A DNA stretch of 64,000 nt from Citrus sinensis (GCF_022201045.2 NC_068564.1:5642001-5706000); one strand, 5' to 3'. Counted from the first letter of the stretch, positions 10,772-22,946 are shown. Made by a program: numbers and translations. Notes: generated from the sequence alone by a model not told the origin.

Positions 10772-10982
10772 GTTTGGCCACTAAAAGCTGAGTTTAATTC
10801 GAGATAGTGTCTTATGGAACCCAAAATGCCCACCAACTGAAGATCAGTGACAATCAACCATAACTTGTGCAATTAAAGTAGAAGTGGGATTCAAATAAAT
10901 TCTGCCACTTTTAAACCATACTCCATCTCGTTGTGTCAACTGTTGTGATGAATGGGAATGACTCAATTTTTTATAAAAAGAG

Positions 10983-11278
10983 TCATGTTGTACCTTTCCT
11001 TGCAATTTTTGCATGTGGTCCCGAAATAGACATGAACTGAAATTCAACAACACGAGAGAGTGAGTCAGCAGCCTGATTTTCAGGTCCGCGTTTATACTTA
11101 ATTTTGTAGTCATAACCAAGGATCTTTGGAAGCCATCGAGCCTGTGCATGAGTGGTAATTCGCTGCTCAAGTAAATACTTGAGGTTTTTTTTATCGGTGC
11201 GGACAGTAAATGGTCTCCCGAGGAGATATAGGCGCCATTTCCGAATTGATTTGACAACAGCCAACATTTCTTTCTCAT
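10983..11278 (-). pseudogene. RNase H of element C
   Basis: Contains FTVRTDKKNLKYLLEQ and KYKRGPENQAADSLSR, matching the Ty3/gypsy RNase H. It is out of frame with RT and separated from integrase by several disruptions. Confidence 0.85.
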
Positions 11279-11663
11279 AGGTAGATAGTAATAATGTTGT
11301 TCCCCTTCAAAGCTTCACTATAGTATGCTATTGGCTGGCTGGTTATTCTGAGTGAGTACTACTCTAATTCCAATCTCGCTAGCATCACGTTCGATTACGA
11401 ATTGTTGAGAAAAATCTGAGGCCTAGGATTGGTGGAGACTTTAGTGCTTCTTTTAGCTTGGTAAAAGCTAACTTGGCTGCCTCGTTCCACTTGAATCATT
11501 CCTTTGATAACAACTGATATAAAGGCGTTGCTATACATCCGAAGTGGCGGATAAATTTTCGGTAATAACCTGCTAGGCCGAGGAACCCTCGTACTTCTCT
11601 GACAGTGGTTGGCGTTGGCCATTCAAGAATAGCTTGTATTTTGGAGGGACTTACTGCTACTCC

Positions 11664-12224
11664 TTATTCTGAAATGACGTGACCCAAATAATCCACCTGA
11701 GAAACACCAAACCTGCATTTTGTTTCCTTAACAAATAGTTTGTTAGTTTGCAAAATAGAGAGGACAATCCGGAGATGTGTAATGTGATCATTCCATGTCT
11801 TTGAGTACACGAGAATGTCATCAAAGAAGACCAAGATAAACTTCCTTATATAAGGGCGGAAAAGATCATTCATGAGGCATTGGAAGGTGGATGGGGCGTT
11901 GGTCAAGCTAAAAGGCATTACGAGAAATTCGTAGTGCCCTTCGTGTGTTCTAAAGGTTGTTTTTGGTATATCTACATCGTGTACTCGGATTTGGTGATAC
12001 CCAGCTCTTAAATCTAACTTTGAGAAGAATTTAGCTCCATGGAGCTCATCCAGAAGTTCATCAATTACAGGAATCATGTATTTATCTTTGATTGTGATGT
12101 TGTTCAATGCACGGTAATCCACACAGAATTGCCAATCACCATCTGCTTTTTTTACTAAGAGGACTGGTGATGAAAATGGGCTTTTACTCGGTCTTACCAG
12201 CCCTGATTGCAAAAGTTCTCTCAC
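11664..12224 (-). pseudogene. Reverse transcriptase of element C
   Basis: A 186-codon open stretch with VLLVKKADGDWQFCVDYRAL, FSKLDLRAGYHQIRV and the catalytic box FFDDILVYS, where the family normally has YxDD or FxDD. It ends at a stop after YLGHVISE. The thumb continues in other frames to about 11400. Confidence 0.92.
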
Positions 12225-12982
12225 AATCTTCTTTATTTGTGTTTTCTGGTAATAAGGGTAACGGTAGGGTCTTACGTTGACAGGGTGTGTATTTGGTTGT
12301 AGTGGGATGTAGTGATCATGTGGTCTCTTTGGTGGTAGGCTAGTAGGTGGCTTAAAAACATTGGAGAATTCTGTTAAAATCTAAATTATGTCACCTGGGT
12401 AAAGATTCGGCTGGAAATTATTGGGAGAGAGAGAGAGATTTGGAATAGGAATCCACTACCTTGAATAAAGTTGAATTCTTTAACAGATAAGGCCGCTAAA
12501 GGGATGTGTTTAAGACCTTGGAATGTGTAGGTCTCTTCTCTAACTTTGTAGGTCATCGTCAACTACTTGTAATCCATCTCTATTGGTCTAATAGTCTCTA
12601 ACCATTGTACGCCTAAAATCAAGTGACAGACTGCCACAGGAAACACAAAAAAATCAGCAGTAATTGATTTACCTTGAATGAAGATTGTGAGTGCTTGGCA
12701 CAGACCTTTGCATTCGATTTGTTCTTGGTTGACGACCGTCACTTGGAACCTTTTATTCTGAAGAACAAGTAGCCCATATTTACAGCTTGATCAATGAAAT
12801 TGTGCGTGTTGTCGCCATCTATGAGCATCATTACGGTTTGTTCTTCAGTTTACCTATCTCACGGAATGTTTACGGACGACTGGATCCTGAAATGGCATAG
12901 GCAGAAACTTCGGGCATGACTTTATGGTCCTCAGATTCAGGTTCGGCAGGTTCCTTAGCAAGGTTTATTTGATTTGAATCCT

Positions 12983-13957
12983 CTACATGAATAATTGCGG
13001 CCTTTGGCAGCGGTGACCGGGAACGAATTTTTCGTCACAATAATAACAAAGTCCATTTGCCTGTCGTTCTCGTGCCTCTTGATTTGTGATGCGTCGAAAT
13101 GGAATCGTTGAATTGCTGGCATTTTGGTTTACTTTGGAAGTTGGTGGGGGGCCTAATACGCCACTGGAATGGTGTGGTATGATTCTTTGTGCTCCTGTAA
13201 TTGCGGATGGACGAAAGGAAGTGCTCATTTTCTTTTGCAGGTTATTTCATTCCTCAACTAGCCGAGCAACACCAGTAGCATCAGTTAACGTTCGCGGCTG
13301 CTTGATCTTGACATCCAAGCCAATTTCATCTTTGAGACCTGCAATACAACAACCCACCAAAAAATTTTCAGGTAATCCGTCAATACAGTGGGATAATTTT
13401 TCGAAAGCCTCCTGGTAAGCCTCCAAAGTTGAGGTCTGTTTTAATCGTGTGAGAGCTTCAGAGGGATCTTCATAGTCTGTTGGGCCAAACCTTTGAAGCA
13501 TTGCTTTTATGAATTCTTGCCAAGATAATGGTCCCTTAAATTTTGTTAACCGCCGATGCCACTGTAAGGCAATACCTTCAAGATGGAAAGAGGCAAGTTG
13601 AACTTGTAGGCCTGGTGCAATGTTTTTGAATTCAAAGTATTGTTCCGCCTTGTAAATCCAACCGTTGGGGTCTTCTCCGTTAAATCGTGGGAAGTGAAGT
13701 TTGAGGTGGTGATGTTGGTCATTTGGTGTGTGGGGTGTGTTAGTGTTTGTGGTATGTGAGGTTTCTCCAGGGTAAAAAGGGTTGATTTCAGGCTGGATGG
13801 TTGGTTGAGGTCGAGAGACTCGCAAAGCTTGTAACTCAGTTAACACCTTATGCAAGGAATCATTGATCTGATCAAAATTGGATTCATGTCGAGCTAAGGC
13901 TTCGTTGACATCATTGCGGAATTCGGCATTAGATTTACTGCGAGTGTCCATTGACAA
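12983..13957 (-). pseudogene. gag of element C
   Basis: From the ATG at 13957 the frame covers the coiled-coil N-terminus and the capsid-like region (FPRFNGEDPNGWIYKAEQYF). It is interrupted by a single TAG at 13247-13249 and continues in the same frame through the knuckle CYYCDEKFVPGHRC to a second stop at 12983. Confidence 0.88.
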
Positions 13958-13960
13958 ACC

Positions 13961-13973
13961 TGCTCTGATACCA
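13961..13973 (-). other. Initiator-Met tRNA primer site of element C
   Basis: The minus strand reads TGGTATCAGAGCA, the standard complement of the 3' end of plant initiator-Met tRNA, three bases after the LTR end (CATATCA) and just before the gag ATG. Confidence 0.9.
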
Positions 13974-13976
13974 AAA

Positions 13977-14253
13977 TGATATGGTATAATTTAGAATAAG
14001 AGTTAAGAAGAAAAAGAAAGCAGAGAGATAAAAGAAAGGAAAAATGTTTCTGTAATTCCCCCTTTATTCAACTTAGAACTGACTATTTATAATAGTCTTA
14101 CAGTTGGAAACTAAACAAATAATGCAACAAAATAGAAAAAGAATCAAGACCAGATCAACTGGTATTACAACAGAAAACTCAAACCAGAATGCTAAAGACT
14201 AGCTCCACTAGTTTATTGAACTGATGACCAAGTCTTACAAAGCACACGTATCA
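13977..14253 (-). mobile_element. 5' LTR of element C
   Basis: 277 bases with ends TGATACG...CATATCA on the element strand, bounded inside by the primer site. On the minus strand a TATA-like ACTATTATAAATAG context is visible near 14088-14098. Confidence 0.88.
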
Positions 14254-14578
14254 TAAAAGTGTAAGAGTGATGTGTGTGTGAGTGGAGAAGAGAGGTTACA
14301 CAAGAGTGAAAAAAAAATTGTGTGATAAGAAAAAAAAAAGTTTAAGTGCGAGTTTGAGTTTAAAAAAAAAATAAGAGAGTTCAGAATTTTTTTTCAGAAA
14401 AGGGATAGAATTTAGGAGGAACAATTGGGGAGTGAAAAAAAAATTAAAAAGAGAGTTTTTTTTTAGTTTATTCTGTAATTTAAAAAAATGAGAATTGTGT
14501 TAGTTTAGTTTTGTATTTATATGTGTTTACTTATTTGAATTGTGAATTAAGAAAAAAAAAGAAAAAAAAAGGAAAAAA

Positions 14579-15734
14579 ATGTCAAACGAGGAATCCAACC
14601 CAGCTATGGGTACATTCGTAACCAGAGAATTAATGGTTGCTCTTGAAACAAGATTACAGAATTTGGAAGTCATGCTTACAAATTTGACTCAACACTTCCT
14701 TAGGGGGCAAAATAACAATTTCCAACAACAAAGGCGAGTTGACATTGGAGCGGAAAACAATATTCCAAGACAGCACAATATTCCTCAGGGAAATTTTAGG
14801 CTTTATTGGAATAAATTTTAGGCTTTATCAAAATCAACTTTTCAACGAAGATTCTAGTGAAGACGATGAAGGACCGGTGCCACCAGAAAATAACCAAGGG
14901 TCTCGGCAAATTGACTACCGAATGAAAATTGAAATTCCACAATTTGATGGCCTATTCATGATTGAAGAATTTCTTGATTGGCTAGCTGAAGTTGAAAAGT
15001 TTTTTGACTATTGGGGGACTGAGGAGCATATGAAAGTCAAGTTGGTAGCCTACCAACTCAAAGGAGGTGCACTTGCTTGGTGGGATCAATTACAAACAAC
15101 ATGAATTCGACAAGGAAAGCACAAAGTCCGAACTTTGCAATGCATGAGAAAATTAATAATTGAGCATTTTCTTCCTCCAGATTATGAGCAGACATTTTTC
15201 AACCGGTATCAACATTGTCGGCAAGCCAACTGAACAGTACATGAGTATGTTATAGAATTTCACAAGCTTGCTGTACGCGTGGATGTTCGTGAGACTGAAA
15301 ATCAAAAGATTTTGAGGTTCATTGATAGACTTCACACTAATATTCAAGATGAAGTATTTAAGCAGTCACATCACACTCTATCTCGTGCAATACAACTGGC
15401 CTTGAAGATTGAAGCATAACTCAACAAAAGAGGCACTCATATTCAGGTTTCTTCATAATCTTCTGCACCACCACAAAAACCTGACTGGAATAAAGGAAAG
15501 ACAATAGCGAGACCATGTGAAGAAGTACCTAGGCCAAATTTCTCTCAACCAGTGGGACGATTACAAAATGAACTAGTGAACAAATCTAGATCCACCAATC
15601 CATATGCGGTTCCAAGAGGAAACAAATGTTACCGTTGTGGACAGACTGGTCATTACTCTAATCAGTGTCGACAAAGTAATCCAGTCAACTTGACCACACA
15701 TGATGATGACATTGGAGAATAAGAGTATCCAGAA
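14579..15734 (+). pseudogene. gag of element D
   Basis: MSNEESNPAMGTFVTREL starts an open frame that shifts near 14800, where TTTTAGGCTTTAT occurs twice in close tandem; a small duplication explains the frameshift. The second frame gives EIPQFDGLFMIEEFLDWL and LKGGALAWWDQL, typical gag. The classical CX2CX4HX4C knuckle comes later. Confidence 0.85.
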
Positions 15735-15815
15735 GATGATGAGCATGAAAAAAAAGATGAATCGGAGGAGCTCATCTATGAAGATGAAGGAGTATCATTA
15801 GTAATAAGACGACTA

Positions 15816-16136
15816 ATGTATACCCCGAAGAAGGATGAGAATATTCAACGGCATAACATCTTCAAGACACGGTGCACGGTCATCCAACAGGTATGTGATC
15901 TTATCATTGATAGTGTAAGCAGTGAGGACATAATATCCAAGACCATGATAGATAAATTGCAATTACCAACTCAGCCACACTCATTTCCATACCGCATTGG
16001 GTGGATCAAAGATGTCAGCGATACAAAAGTGACCGAACAGTGTTGTATTCATTTCTCTATTGGTAAGTATAAAGACGAGGTAATGTGTGATGTTGTTGAT
16101 ATGGATGCTTGTCATATGTTATTTGGTCGTCCTTGA
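15816..16136 (+). pseudogene. Protease and linker of element D
   Basis: An open stretch with IIDSVSSEDIISKTMIDKL and VMCDVVDMDACHMLFGRP. In intact relatives the first motif carries DSG or DTG followed by SS; here Gly is replaced by Val. A stop follows FGRP, where the next residue is usually Trp. Confidence 0.8.
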
Positions 16137-16154
16137 CAATTTGATTTAAATACA

Positions 16155-17119
16155 GTGCATAATGGCAAAAATAACACTTATACATTTTATAAAGACAACA
16201 TGAAGTTTATTCTTTCCCCAATGAAGCAGTCTAACAATCCAACATGCTCAAAGACCAGGAACAACCTTCTTTTGGTGCTCAAAGATGTTCTTATCTCACA
16301 AAGTGTATTGAACTCAATCCAACCTTTATTGGCAGAATTCACTGATGTTGTTCTCGCTGAATTACTAATCGGATTACCTCCACTTAGAGATATCCATCAC
16401 TACATTGATCTTATTCCTAGAGCAAGTTTACTAAACTTATCACACTACCACATAAGCCCTAAAGAATATGAGATTTTGCATCAAGAAGTTGAAGATCTTC
16501 TCAAGAAAGGCCTGGTTCGAGAAAGTATGAGTCTTGTAGCTGTACCCACACTCCTAACCCCAAAGAAAGATGGAAGCTGGAGGATGTGTGTAAATAGTTG
16601 AGCAATCAACAAGATTACGGTACGATATCGATTTCCTATTCCTCGATTGGATGATATGCTTGATAGATTGGGAGGGTGAAAATTACTTTCTAAGATTGAT
16701 CTGCAAAATGGGTACCATCAAATTCGGATTTGCCCTGGAGATGAGTGGAAAACAGCGTTCAAAACTCATGAAGGTCTATACGAGTGGCTAGTTATGCCCT
16801 TTGGTCTATCGAATGCTCCAAGCACTTTCATGAGGTTAATGAATCAGGTATTTCAACCTTTCATTGGAAAATTTGTTGTTTATTTTAATGACATCTTAAT
16901 TTACAGCCATAGCGAGGAAGATCATATTTAACATTTGAGGAAAGTATTTGAGGTGTTACGAAAGAATAAGTTGTATGCCAATCTAAAAAAATGTAGCTTT
17001 ATGAAAGATAACTTAATTTTTTGGGCTTTGTTGTGAGTTCAGACGAAATCAAAGTCGATCAAGAAAAGGTGAAAGCTATTCGAGAATGGCCGACACCGAA
17101 GACAATTTCAGATATTTCA
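16155..17119 (+). pseudogene. Reverse transcriptase of element D
   Basis: Contains LIGLPPLRDIHHYIDLIP, then [34 protein letters not shown] and the catalytic box YFNDILIYS, in which the first Asp of the DD pair reads Asn. At least three in-frame stops are present. Confidence 0.85.
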
Positions 17120-17141
17120 GGTGAAAGCTATTCGAGAATGC

Positions 17142-17744
17142 CACAACAATCTTCTTCTCTAAAAACGACAGGTATTCAAAGGGTGCTAAACATATGGAAT
17201 TAAAATACATTGCCATTAAAGAAGAAGTTCATAAATGAAGAGTATCAATTGAGCACATTAGCACCAACTTTATGATTGTCTTAAAGGATTAAACCCAAAG
17301 GTTTTCAGCGAACATGTTGAAAGGATGGGTATTATTGGATGTCTTTATTAACATTATATTTAAACTTTTATACTCTTTATATATTTGATACTCTGAGCTC
17401 ATTTAAGTATTGTTTCTAATTCTTTTATATCATTTTTTATTTAATGGTATATACAATGAATGATGATATGATTGTTAACAGGTTTTGTCTTTGACTAAAA
17501 CATTATTGTTGGACCGTCATTGTTTTTTTCCCACAAGTCATGTTAAGTATAAAATTAATATTGTGATACATAAAAAGAACTATGTCGAAATAATGATGTG
17601 GAACTGCTATGATACGTTTTAGTTTTTGTTTAAATGATAATTTTATGTTTGACCAATGCAAGTAAGGATTTAGCTTTTATTATGCGTATAACGTTTATTA
17701 TTAAACCATTATTTTGAATGTGCCACATGAGCCAAGTGGGAGAA
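17142..17744 (+). pseudogene. Ty1/copia RNase H tail and 3' untranslated region
   Basis: The sequence changes family here. The plus strand reads FFSKNDRYSKGAKHMELKY, IAIKEEVHK, a stop, then VSIEHISTNFMIV and KVFSEHVERMGI. This is the characteristic C-terminus of a copia polyprotein (RNase H end). About 400 bases of non-coding DNA follow, ending in a polypurine tract (CAAGTGGGAGAA) just before the LTR. Confidence 0.85.
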
Positions 17745-18166
17745 TGTTGGAATATTTTATAATAGCCCATGTGCCACATTATTAAATTAGTAATATTTAG
17801 GATTTAAATAGTAAATAAATTATGGGCTGAAATCCTATTGGTCAATTGAGAAAAACAAACTGTTCACTTTGATGGGAAGTGTGAATTATGATTTTATTAA
17901 AATTAGTCCTCTCTCCACCCAATATAAAAAGAATATCAAGTTAATTTTCTTTCAATCAAAAAGTAAGGCACTCTAAAGGGGTCAAGAGAAAGAAATCAAT
18001 TTTGGTAATCTTTAATTCTTGACAGTGAGATTTGATCAAAAAAATTATTATGGATCAATATATGTTTTCTCTCAATTATGATGATGTGAAAAATATGATA
18101 TTCTAGGATTAAAATTTATTCAAATTAGGATTTATTTGCTTTACGGGAATTGTAAAAATTCCAACA
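17745..18166 (+). mobile_element. Copia 3' LTR
   Basis: 422 bases with perfect 9-base terminal inverted repeats TGTTGGAAT...ATTCCAACA, preceded immediately by a polypurine tract. A promoter-like ACCCAATATAAAAAG lies at 17918-17932. No second LTR of this family is present in the window, so the rest of the element has been lost. Confidence 0.88.
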
Positions 18167-18801
18167 CGTGGCTCTTAATTCAGCGTCCTTTATTTCATAA
18201 TTTAATAGATGCATTTATTATTTAGAATTGTATTTGCAATTGGCTAAACGTGCAAGTTTAGCCAGATAACTAAACTTGCCATTCTGAATTGAGAGAGGTC
18301 AGGGTAAGCCAACGTCAAGAGTGAACAAATTTATTTTGTACAATGTCAGCCTTATCCCAAGGGAAACGCAAAAGCAAAAATAAATAAAAAAATAAAAAAA
18401 TCAAGAGGCACAAATAAGCTAAAGCAAGAATACAACATACAAAGATCAAGACTAACAAAGCCTATAATTCGGAAAACTATTTGCACCAACAGAAAGATGC
18501 ACAAGACAGACCAATTCGCAAGACCATCAGCTGCATGCATTGTTACACTTCCGAAAAGCATGAGTATACCAAAAATTCATCCCATTTATTATCTTATGAC
18601 AATTAATCCAAAGATTACGAACACACCAAGGATGCTTAATTTACCTTCCAGTAATTGAGAGAGAGGTATGTCAGATATACAAATGATTTTTAGTATAAAT
18701 TTTTAATCATTAGATCATTAATTATATAACTACATGATAGTAAACTCAATACAATTTACAAATCAATTTAAATGCCACAACTAAATATGAAGGTTCACTT
18801 C
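18167..18801. other. Spacer, 3' flank of P450-2
   Basis: No gene or element recognised. It separates the copia LTR from the P450-2 stop codon and probably includes the 3' UTR. Confidence 0.4.
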
Positions 18802-21679
18802 TTAAGAAAAGGGATCAAAACGTGCGATAGGGTGACAAACAAGAGGCAGGGCTATTTCTCCCGAAAATCCTGACCCTAGATTTTCATCAACCGCTTTCCC
18901 ACGGTTGATTTTCCAATCAAAGCACTGAACCAAGGCTCCAATTGTTGTGTGCATCACTAGATTAGCATATGTACTGCCCACACATCCTCTACTTCCACCA
19001 CCGAAGGGTATGTAACAGAAATCCTGACCCTTCATTTCCATCTGATCATGATGTCCAGTATCACTGTTCAAGAATCTCTCTGGTAGAAACTCGTCAGGAT
19101 CATTCCACGCATCTGGGTCCCGCATGATTGCATATGCATTAATCAGTGCTCTAGTCTTCACCTTTACATCAAAACCGTTGATCTTGCAATCTCTGATGCA
19201 TTCTCTGTGAATGATGGAGCCTAGAGGGTGCAATCTAAGTGTCTCCTTTAAAACTGCTTGCAAGAAAGGGAGTTCTGAAACGTCCGATTCGTTGACCAGT
19301 CTTGTCAACTCCACAACTGAATCAATTTCATCTCTAAGCTTCTTGAACATCTGGGGGCGTTTCATGAGCTCGGCAATGGCCCATTGTATGGATGCTGATA
19401 TGCCATCAACGCTCGCCAAAAATAGTTCCTATGAATTCATAATCTTTAAGAAATTAAGACTCATGGTAAATGGCTTTCTTAGTCCAAAGTTTGAGTTAAT
19501 TAATTACCAAATTAGTTATGCTTTTTTAAAAGTTTCCTAAAATATGCCGTTGTATATCTATTTTTACTAGAATTTAAGTTATTATCCTCTTTTTTTTTTT
19601 TCCATGGCATTAGGTATGGCAAAAAAAAGTCTGGGGCCGTCCAAATCTAGGTCGGCCCGGCTCATTCCCGCAGGACTTGGACAATTATTTAGGAAAAAAA
19701 AACTAGGCAAGCTCAAATCCTCTATTTTAAAAAAATAATAATAAATTTAAATTTGAAAAATAATCAAAAATAAAAAAAAAATAAAACCTTAAATCCTTAA
19801 TTTAGATATCAATCATGAATAAAAAACATAAAATTATAATATTAAACTCTCTTTTAAGTGTCAATTAATTAAAAGAGGGTTTAAATTAGAGAATTCAATA
19901 CTAAAAAAATTAAATCTCTAAAATTTTATTTGCTTTGTTTTTATTTATTATTTTATTTTAAAATATTTAGTTTCTTTAATTCATTATTGATTATAACAAC
20001 TTAATTATTATTAACTCATTTCAAGATTACAACTTTAAAAAAATTAAAAAATAGGTAAAAGTTTAAGACCGGCTCAGGCCCAACCCTTGCAATTCTACTC
20101 TAGCGGACTAGGGCCTGGGCTTGTAAAAGCCCCGCCCTAACCTCTAATTTTCCAACCTTATATGGCATATCAACTGTCTTTGAATTTTCAACTTATACAA
20201 GATAAAAAATATTATTATATCCCTAAAAAATTAGATCTAAGAAGTAACGACAAAAACATTTTAAGTAATTTTTTGAACATGTAAAGAGTAATTGGATAAT
20301 TAACTATGGGCCCCTGAGAATTACTTGCTATATCGGGCTAGTATTTTTTTTTTCAATTATTATTTAAAAGACATGGTTGATCAAACCTAAATTAATGTTT
20401 TAGTTTCTATATCTTCACGATTCAGCTTAGAGTGTCCAGCTAAATAAAAGTGCTTAAAAACTATTGAGTGATGATACAACCACAAACTCTTATACAAACT
20501 TATTTTGTACAAATTAATTTGGTATTAATTCATTGGTTGAATGAAAATGCAAAATAATAAAAATAGATTATGTGGGCTAAGAGATATTTAATTCAACCAA
20601 TTTTATCATGTCACGTCAGTTTGTACAAAATAAGTTTATACTAGAGTTTGTGGTTATATTATTACTCAAAACTAGTTGTGCGGGACTAATATCAGCTAGT
20701 TAAATGCAAGACATCATAATTAAATGAAAAGAAATTAATTACTTACTAAGACAAAATACTTTATCTGATTTCTTGTTAACTTCACTTCAGAATTTTCGTA
20801 TCTACATGTCTCCAACAAAATACCCATCAAATCTCCATCATCATTTTCTTGATTTTTAATTCCATTGTCGTCCTCATAATCCCTCATTATCTTCTCCAAA
20901 AGTTCGTCATAACGCCAAAATACTTCTCTTAGCTTCTTCCCATGACCATGAAGATCCATCTTTGTCCGAAAGCTAAACACTTTACTAACACCAAGTTTGG
21001 CCGCAAGCCCCATCATCTCCACAACCAGCTTCCTCATCATTTTAGCTTCATTTTCAATTTCATTTTTCGAAATTCTCTTCTTGTTCATAATCATTCTGAA
21101 TATCAAATTGTTGGTCATGCTGGTCACCTCTGTGCCCAAATTACAAGGAGGCCCTCCTTCTTCAGAATAATTCTTCATGATCAATGATTTCAAGAGTCTT
21201 TCAATTTCTTGCTCCCGGATTTTATTGAACCGATCAATCTGATGGGGCCCAGCAAAAAGTTTAGTAACGCAGAGATGTTTCATGAATCGCCAGTACGCAC
21301 CATAAGGGCCCGTCACAAAACCAGAACCATCGTAAATATTGTACTTAGAGGGACAAGGTTCGTACCTAGAGGCAAAGTCAAGATCATGGGTTGTAAAGAT
21401 CTCTTTAGCGATGGTGGCGTTTGAAACAACAACATATGTTGATGGTCCTATACGTATTTGCATCAAAGGGCCATAGCGGCGAGCTAGGGTTTGCAAGGAC
21501 TCTGGTAACTTAGAGCTTAGTAGATAACTGTGACCGATTAACGGTAGAGCTGGTGGGCTTGGCGGAAAGTTACAGGATTTTGTGAATGTTTTGATGAGCC
21601 ATCGTGCAATAAGTAATGAGATTATCGAAATGAAGAAGGGGAAGCAATAGGCGTACATTAGGTTAAGATTTGAGGCCAT
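18802..21679 (-). CDS. Cytochrome P450 (CYP93/CYP705-like), paralogue 2
   Basis: Two exons, 20747-21679 and 18802-19428, with a 1,318-base phase-0 intron (donor GTAAGT, acceptor ATAG), give 519 residues. The start MASNLNLMYAYCF at 21679 is followed by a hydrophobic anchor and the hinge FPPSPPALPLIGH. K-helix KETLR, FLPERF and the haem loop PFGGGSRGCVG (Cys near 460) are intact. It closely resembles paralogue 1 throughout, for example KLPESLQTLARRYGPLMQIR and YGAYWRFMKHLC. The I-helix reads ASVDGIS (316-322), so the conserved AGxDT threonine is Gly. The intron carries an hAT-type MITE. Nothing truncates the gene, but altered chemistry is plausible. Substrate unknown. Confidence 0.9.
19611..20160. 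mobile_element. hAT-type MITE in the P450-2 intron
   Basis: 550 bases flanked by an 8-base duplication with one mismatch (CATGGCAT at 19603-19610, TATGGCAT at 20161-20168). Imperfect terminal inverted repeats are TAGGTATGGCAAAAA and, reversed, TAAGGTTGGAAAAT. Subterminal GGCCCGG-rich blocks near both ends are typical of a common plant non-autonomous hAT type. The core is AT-rich and non-coding. Confidence 0.8.
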
Positions 21680-22491
21680 AGCTGGTTTCTTGCAGGAGAC
21701 TTCAAAATGAATTAATGAGTTTATATGGTTAATTAACGAGCACCCCTTATCACATATAATTAGAGGAGATAATGTTCTTGACTTACCGATAGTGATATAT
21801 GTATAAATAAATAAAATTATGACTGTATCTAGAGAGTGTACATTTTGGACTCTTGGGTGCTTTAAAATCATTAGTTTCTTTTTCATTCAATTTTATATTA
21901 TTTGTGGATGAATATTTTTATGATCAGTTGAAAGGAGAATGTGACCACTTATTTTTCAATGGATTATGACGCAACCAGAAAATTACGCTAAAGGAATCCT
22001 GACATTTGTGCAATGGTACCACTATTAAGCATTTGCTATAGTTGCTACGACTGTTGTGAATATTGCTTATAAAAAATATGCATGCGAGGCAGGTAATGAC
22101 GTGCATAATGCTATTAAATTAGAACTCAGTACTATGCTCATTAGTAAACCATTTCTTTCAACCGGAAAAAAATAATAATGATCTGTCAATAATATAGTTT
22201 GTTCATCAAGTCACTACCTGAACTTGTGAATCAATTAACCATGGTTAACTGGTTGCAAAACTAATATATATAAGCAGTGAGGTAGCTTCTCGGTGTACAA
22301 TAACTTATTATTATAGCAACGGGCCAGGGATGGTTAATTATTTTTAAGCCAAAATGCTTTCACGAACATAAAAAAGTTGGTGCAATCGCACACCCTACAT
22401 CACAGGCTCTTCAATGAAAGGTTGACGCTTGTGTAGTCGCACATCAGATCAGTTCCCATAATTTAATCCCAGCTCAATTAATCTTTGGGTC
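21680..22491. other. Upstream region of P450-2
   Basis: AT-rich and non-coding. Presumed promoter of P450-2 on the right side of its start codon; no element was defined with confidence. The 8-base and 9-base motifs around 22492 belong to the adjoining MITE insertion. Confidence 0.4.
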
Positions 22492-22500
22492 ACAAAAATA

Positions 22501-22946
22501 GGGTTAATTTTGTCCTGCCCCCAACTGTTTCAACATTTTTCGCCACACACCCATATGTTTCGAAAATACTCACTCCACACCCAATTCCGTTAATTTGACC
22601 GTTATGTTTAACGGAGCTATTTGAAATTTAAGTAAATGTCCAAAATACCCCTTATCTTGAATTAGAGAAAAATAAAATGAGATAAAATATTAATTTAATA
22701 ATTAATGTTTACATTAAAAAAATTTATTTAAAGGTAATTAATAATAATTTCATCAATTAAATTATCAAATAAATTTAATTTATCATCATCAAATAATATT
22801 TAGGATATGAATTTCCAAATTTGCCCTTTGACCGTTAGAATAAACGGTCAAATTAACGGAATTGGGTGTGGAGTGAGTATTTTCGAAACATATGGGTGTG
22901 TGGTGAAATATGTTGAAACAGTTGGGTGCAGGACAAAATTATCCCC
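22501..22946. mobile_element. Mutator-type MITE with 9-base duplication
   Basis: 446 bases with long terminal inverted repeats of about 110 bases; the two ends read GGGTTAATTTTGTCCTGC and GGGGATAATTTTGTCCTGC inward. The flanking direct repeat ACAAAAATA (22492-22500 and 22947-22955) is a perfect 9-base target-site duplication, the hallmark of Mutator-like elements. The core is AT-rich with no coding capacity. Confidence 0.92.

Larger units (their letters stand above)
9437..14253 (-). mobile_element. Decayed Ty3/gypsy chromovirus, element C
   Basis: A nearly full-length minus-strand element: 5' LTR 13977-14253, initiator-Met primer site, gag with zinc knuckle, RT, RNase H, integrase, an integrase C-terminal chromodomain, polypurine tract and truncated 3' LTR. 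The chromodomain places it in the chromovirus branch of Ty3/gypsy. Stops and frameshifts break every gene. It lies between P450-1 and P450-2 and, on its right, directly abuts element D with no LTR of D left. Confidence 0.92.
14254..17141 (+). mobile_element. Decayed Ty3/gypsy element D, plus strand
   Basis: A gypsy remnant in the opposite orientation to element C. An A-rich leader (14280-14578) precedes gag from ATG 14579. The zinc knuckle KCYRCGQTGHYSNQC lies at about 15627-15671. A degenerate protease follows (IIDSVSSED, active-site Gly lost), then RT with the box YFNDILIYS near 16878-16904. The end of RT (KVKAIREWPTPKTISDI) stops abruptly at about 17120 and is joined to a copia fragment. 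Both LTRs, RNase H and integrase are missing. Confidence 0.88.
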
